A stretch of DNA of 45,607 nt from NCBI RefSeq assembly GCF_000380965.1, contig NZ_KB905563.1:42566-88172 (forward strand). The letters are read 5' to 3'. A program made the position numbers and the translations under genes. Below, one piece after another: positions 44,002 through 45,607 of this stretch (the stretch's first letter is position 1; the number at the start of each line of letters is the position of its first letter). The notes under the pieces were generated by a model that saw only the letters and a list, made by a program, of their open reading frames with translations, was not told the origin of the DNA and made no database searches. The stretch comes from Paenibacillus ginsengihumi DSM 21568 (GTDB taxonomy: Bacteria; Bacillota; Bacilli; Paenibacillales; NBRC-103111).

Positions 44002-44589
44002 ATGCCTAAAATCGTCGATCACGGGGAAAGAAAACATCATATTGCCGAGGCGGCTTGGCGGGTCATTCAAGAGAAAGGCATGAAAGGGGCGACGGTGCGC
44101 AATATTGCCAAAGAGGCAGGCTTGTCCTTGGGGGCGCTGCGCCACTATTTTTCCACGCAGGACGAGCTGCTTGATTTTGCCATGAGCCTTGTTAAAGAGC
44201 GGGTAACCGACCGTGTCCGTTTCATCATCGAGAGCGATCTGCCTCCAAAAGACAAAGCGCTGAGTATCCTGCTGGAGCTGGTGCCGGTCGATGAGCAGAA
44301 GATGGCCGAAATGGAGGTCTGGTTTGCGTTCACGTTTCACGCCAAATATATGAAGCAGGATACCGACACGCAGGATGACGGCATTCTCAAGGGGATGCAC
44401 CGGCTTCTCGAATTTTTGGACGGCAATGGCCTGCTGCGGCGCGATCTCGATCAAGAAGTTGAGGTGGAACGGCTGTATGCCTTGGTCAATGGTCTGGCAC
44501 TGCATGCGCTGCTGGAATCCCGCCGGCTGCATCCGGAACGGATCGTACAGGTGCTGACTCGGCATCTCGATTCGATTTGCGTCAAATAG
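44002..44589 (+). CDS. TetR/AcrR-family transcriptional regulator
   Basis: Cytoplasmic repressor of 195 residues. The N-terminal DNA-binding domain is typical: HHIAEAAWRVIQEKGMKGATVRNIAKEAGLSLGALRHYFSTQDELL, with the HTH at about residues 25-44. The rest is an all-helical ligand-binding and dimerisation domain. The start is taken as the ATG at 44002 (MPKIVD). A longer frame from 43963 would run through the promoter. A perfect palindrome in the divergent intergenic region is its likely operator. The ligand is unknown. Confidence 0.93.
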   Translation: MPKIVDHGERKHHIAEAAWRVIQEKGMKGATVRNIAKEAGLSLGALRHYFSTQDELLDFAMSLVKERVTDRVRFIIESDLPPKDKALSILLELVPVDEQKMAEMEVWFAFTFHAKYMKQDTDTQDDGILKGMHRLLEFLDGNGLLRRDLDQEVEVERLYALVNGLALHALLESRRLHPERIVQVLTRHLDSICVK

Positions 44590-44748
44590 CCTCGCTCTGC
44601 TCATAGACGAGAGCCGCGTGTAAAGCGATAGCCGATCAACCATCCTTATTCGAATCGGTACGTTTAATTATCGTCGGTGGTTCCCCAGCTTCTTAAATAG
44701 ATTTATTAATATCCACAAATCCATGAAGCACTTGGAGATCTGTTCACA

Positions 44749-44777
44749 TTGTTTCCAACGACTGTTTTTTGTAAAAT
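44749..44777 (+). promoter_or_regulatory. rRNA operon promoter candidate 1
   Basis: TTGTTT (44749-44754), 17 bp, TAAAAT (44772-44777), about 560 bp before the 16S gene. The bases from 44590 to 44748 show no feature. Confidence 0.5.
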
Positions 44778-44831
44778 GAATATTTAGCGACGGTTATCTA
44801 GTGATTTATCACAGAATACGAAAATTAGGGG

Positions 44832-44860
44832 TTGCATTCCATCCGAAACCGTGATATATT
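44832..44860 (+). promoter_or_regulatory. rRNA operon promoter candidate 2
   Basis: TTGCAT (44832-44837), 17 bp, TATATT (44855-44860). Confidence 0.65.
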
Positions 44861-44977
44861 ATTCGAGCTGTCTCTTTCAGATAGCGATAAAATTTGATAG
44901 AGCATCGCATAGTTCGGCACAACAGGTTATAACGTCTGAGTTTAAGGGGAACCCTTATTTTTGGATTCACAAACCTC

Positions 44978-45006
44978 TTGCAAATGAACGACGGATGTGC
45001 TACATT
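44978..45006 (+). promoter_or_regulatory. rRNA operon promoter candidate 3
   Basis: TTGCAA (44978-44983), 17 bp, TACATT (45001-45006). The leader from here to the 16S gene contains the CCTTTGAAAACTGAACAACGAGC-type segment common in Firmicute rRNA leaders and spacers. Confidence 0.65.
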
Positions 45007-45335
45007 GGATTCCTGCCTGAGAGGCGGGATGAACGTTAGGAATCAAGAAGGGATTTCCTTCGGCTGTTGGAGCGATTCCGATGGTCTGGTAGAAAAAACC
45101 TCTTGATTACGAGCTACGAAATGTGGTAAGTTAGAACTCCGGCCGTGAGAGCGGCTCGGACAAGCAAGATAACTTGTCCTTTGAAAACTGAACAACGAGC
45201 AAGTGTTTGTGCGACTTTAAGCAAGTCAATGCAATGAGCTAAATCAGCATCCAATCCCGGTTTAGGTTTCCGGGGTCCCCGAAAAGTAATCGGAATAAGC
45301 TTCGGAGCATTCGGGTCACTTTTTGGGGTGATATT

Positions 45336-45607
45336 TATTGGAGAGTTTGATCCTGGCTCAGGACGAACGCTGGCGGCGTGCCTAATACATGCAAGTCGAG
45401 CGCTGGATGGTTTCCTTCGGGGAATTATCCGGAGCGGCGGACGGGTGAGTAACACGTAGGCAACCTGCCCGGAAGACCGGGATAACTACCGGAAACGGTA
45501 GCTAATACCGGATAGGTGGCTTCTTCGCATGGGGGAGCCAAGAAACGCGGAGCAATCTGCGGCTTACGGATGGGCCTGCGGCGCATTAGCTAGTTGGCAG
45601 GGTAACG
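45336..45607 (+). rRNA. 16S ribosomal RNA, 5' part (cut by the window edge)
   Basis: Begins around TATTGGAGAGTTTGATCC and continues with GGACGAACGCTGGCGGCGTG, CCTAATACATGCAAGTCGAG and GGCGGACGGGTGAGTAACAC, all universal 16S landmarks. AACCTGCCCGGAAGACCGGG followed by ATAACTACCGGAAACGGTAG is the Paenibacillaceae pattern. Only the first 270 or so bases are present. The exact mature 5' end is estimated. Confidence 0.97.

Overview
This window comes from a spore-forming, fairly GC-rich Firmicute, most likely a member of the Paenibacillaceae (Paenibacillus or Cohnella type). The evidence is the 5' part of a 16S rRNA gene at the right edge, an alpha/beta-type small acid-soluble spore protein, YtaF, strong AGGAGG-type ribosome binding sites with frequent GTG and TTG starts, YesM/YesN two-component pairs, and a polA-mutM-ytaF-coaE-nrdR order like that of Bacillus and Paenibacillus.

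Layout. 1-5.0 kb: a noncoding repeat, then an AraC regulator divergent from a phytanoyl-CoA dioxygenase-like gene, a ferritin-like gene and a second AraC regulator. 5.2-11.9 kb: a YesM/YesN sensor-regulator pair and a carbohydrate ABC importer (binding protein plus two permeases, no ATPase). 12.3-14.6 kb: a small membrane protein and a chemotaxis receptor. 14.9-19.3 kb: pstS-pstC-pstA-pstB-phoU. 19.7-21.3 kb: a single-domain chromate transporter and a HAD hydrolase. 21.6-29.6 kb: polA, mutM, ytaF, coaE, a lytic transglycosylase, a spore protein gene and nrdR. 29.65-29.82 kb: tRNA-Ile and tRNA-Ala. 30.3-33.5 kb: an anaerobic ribonucleotide reductase operon (nrdG-nrdD) preceded by two NrdR-box-like sites and a cobalamin riboswitch. 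33.7-39.6 kb: a four-gene exopolysaccharide operon encoding a nucleotide-sugar dehydrogenase, a PilZ-glycosyltransferase fusion, a divergent polysaccharide deacetylase and a GH18-like hydrolase. 39.7-43.3 kb: a short HXXEE protein, an unknown gene, a blaI-blaR1-like pair with a broken blaR1, and a VOC gene with a broken start. 43.3-44.6 kb: a membrane protein and a divergent TetR regulator. 44.7 kb to the end: tandem rRNA promoters, leader and 16S rRNA.

Most notable signals: (i) a modular family of intergenic repeats made of a 74-bp unit, a roughly 220-bp block rich in TGTTGCA palindromes, an array of 19-mers and a roughly 450-bp block whose two copies keep hairpins through compensatory changes; (ii) control of a class III ribonucleotide reductase by both NrdR and cobalamin, with nrdR itself in the window; (iii) an exopolysaccharide operon whose synthase carries its own PilZ (c-di-GMP-type) domain and whose promoter is followed by phased direct repeats; (iv) matching dyads at the blaI promoter and at an unknown 127-codon gene, suggesting a small BlaI regulon; (v) two apparent frameshifts at homopolymer runs (A5 and C6) less than 1 kb apart.
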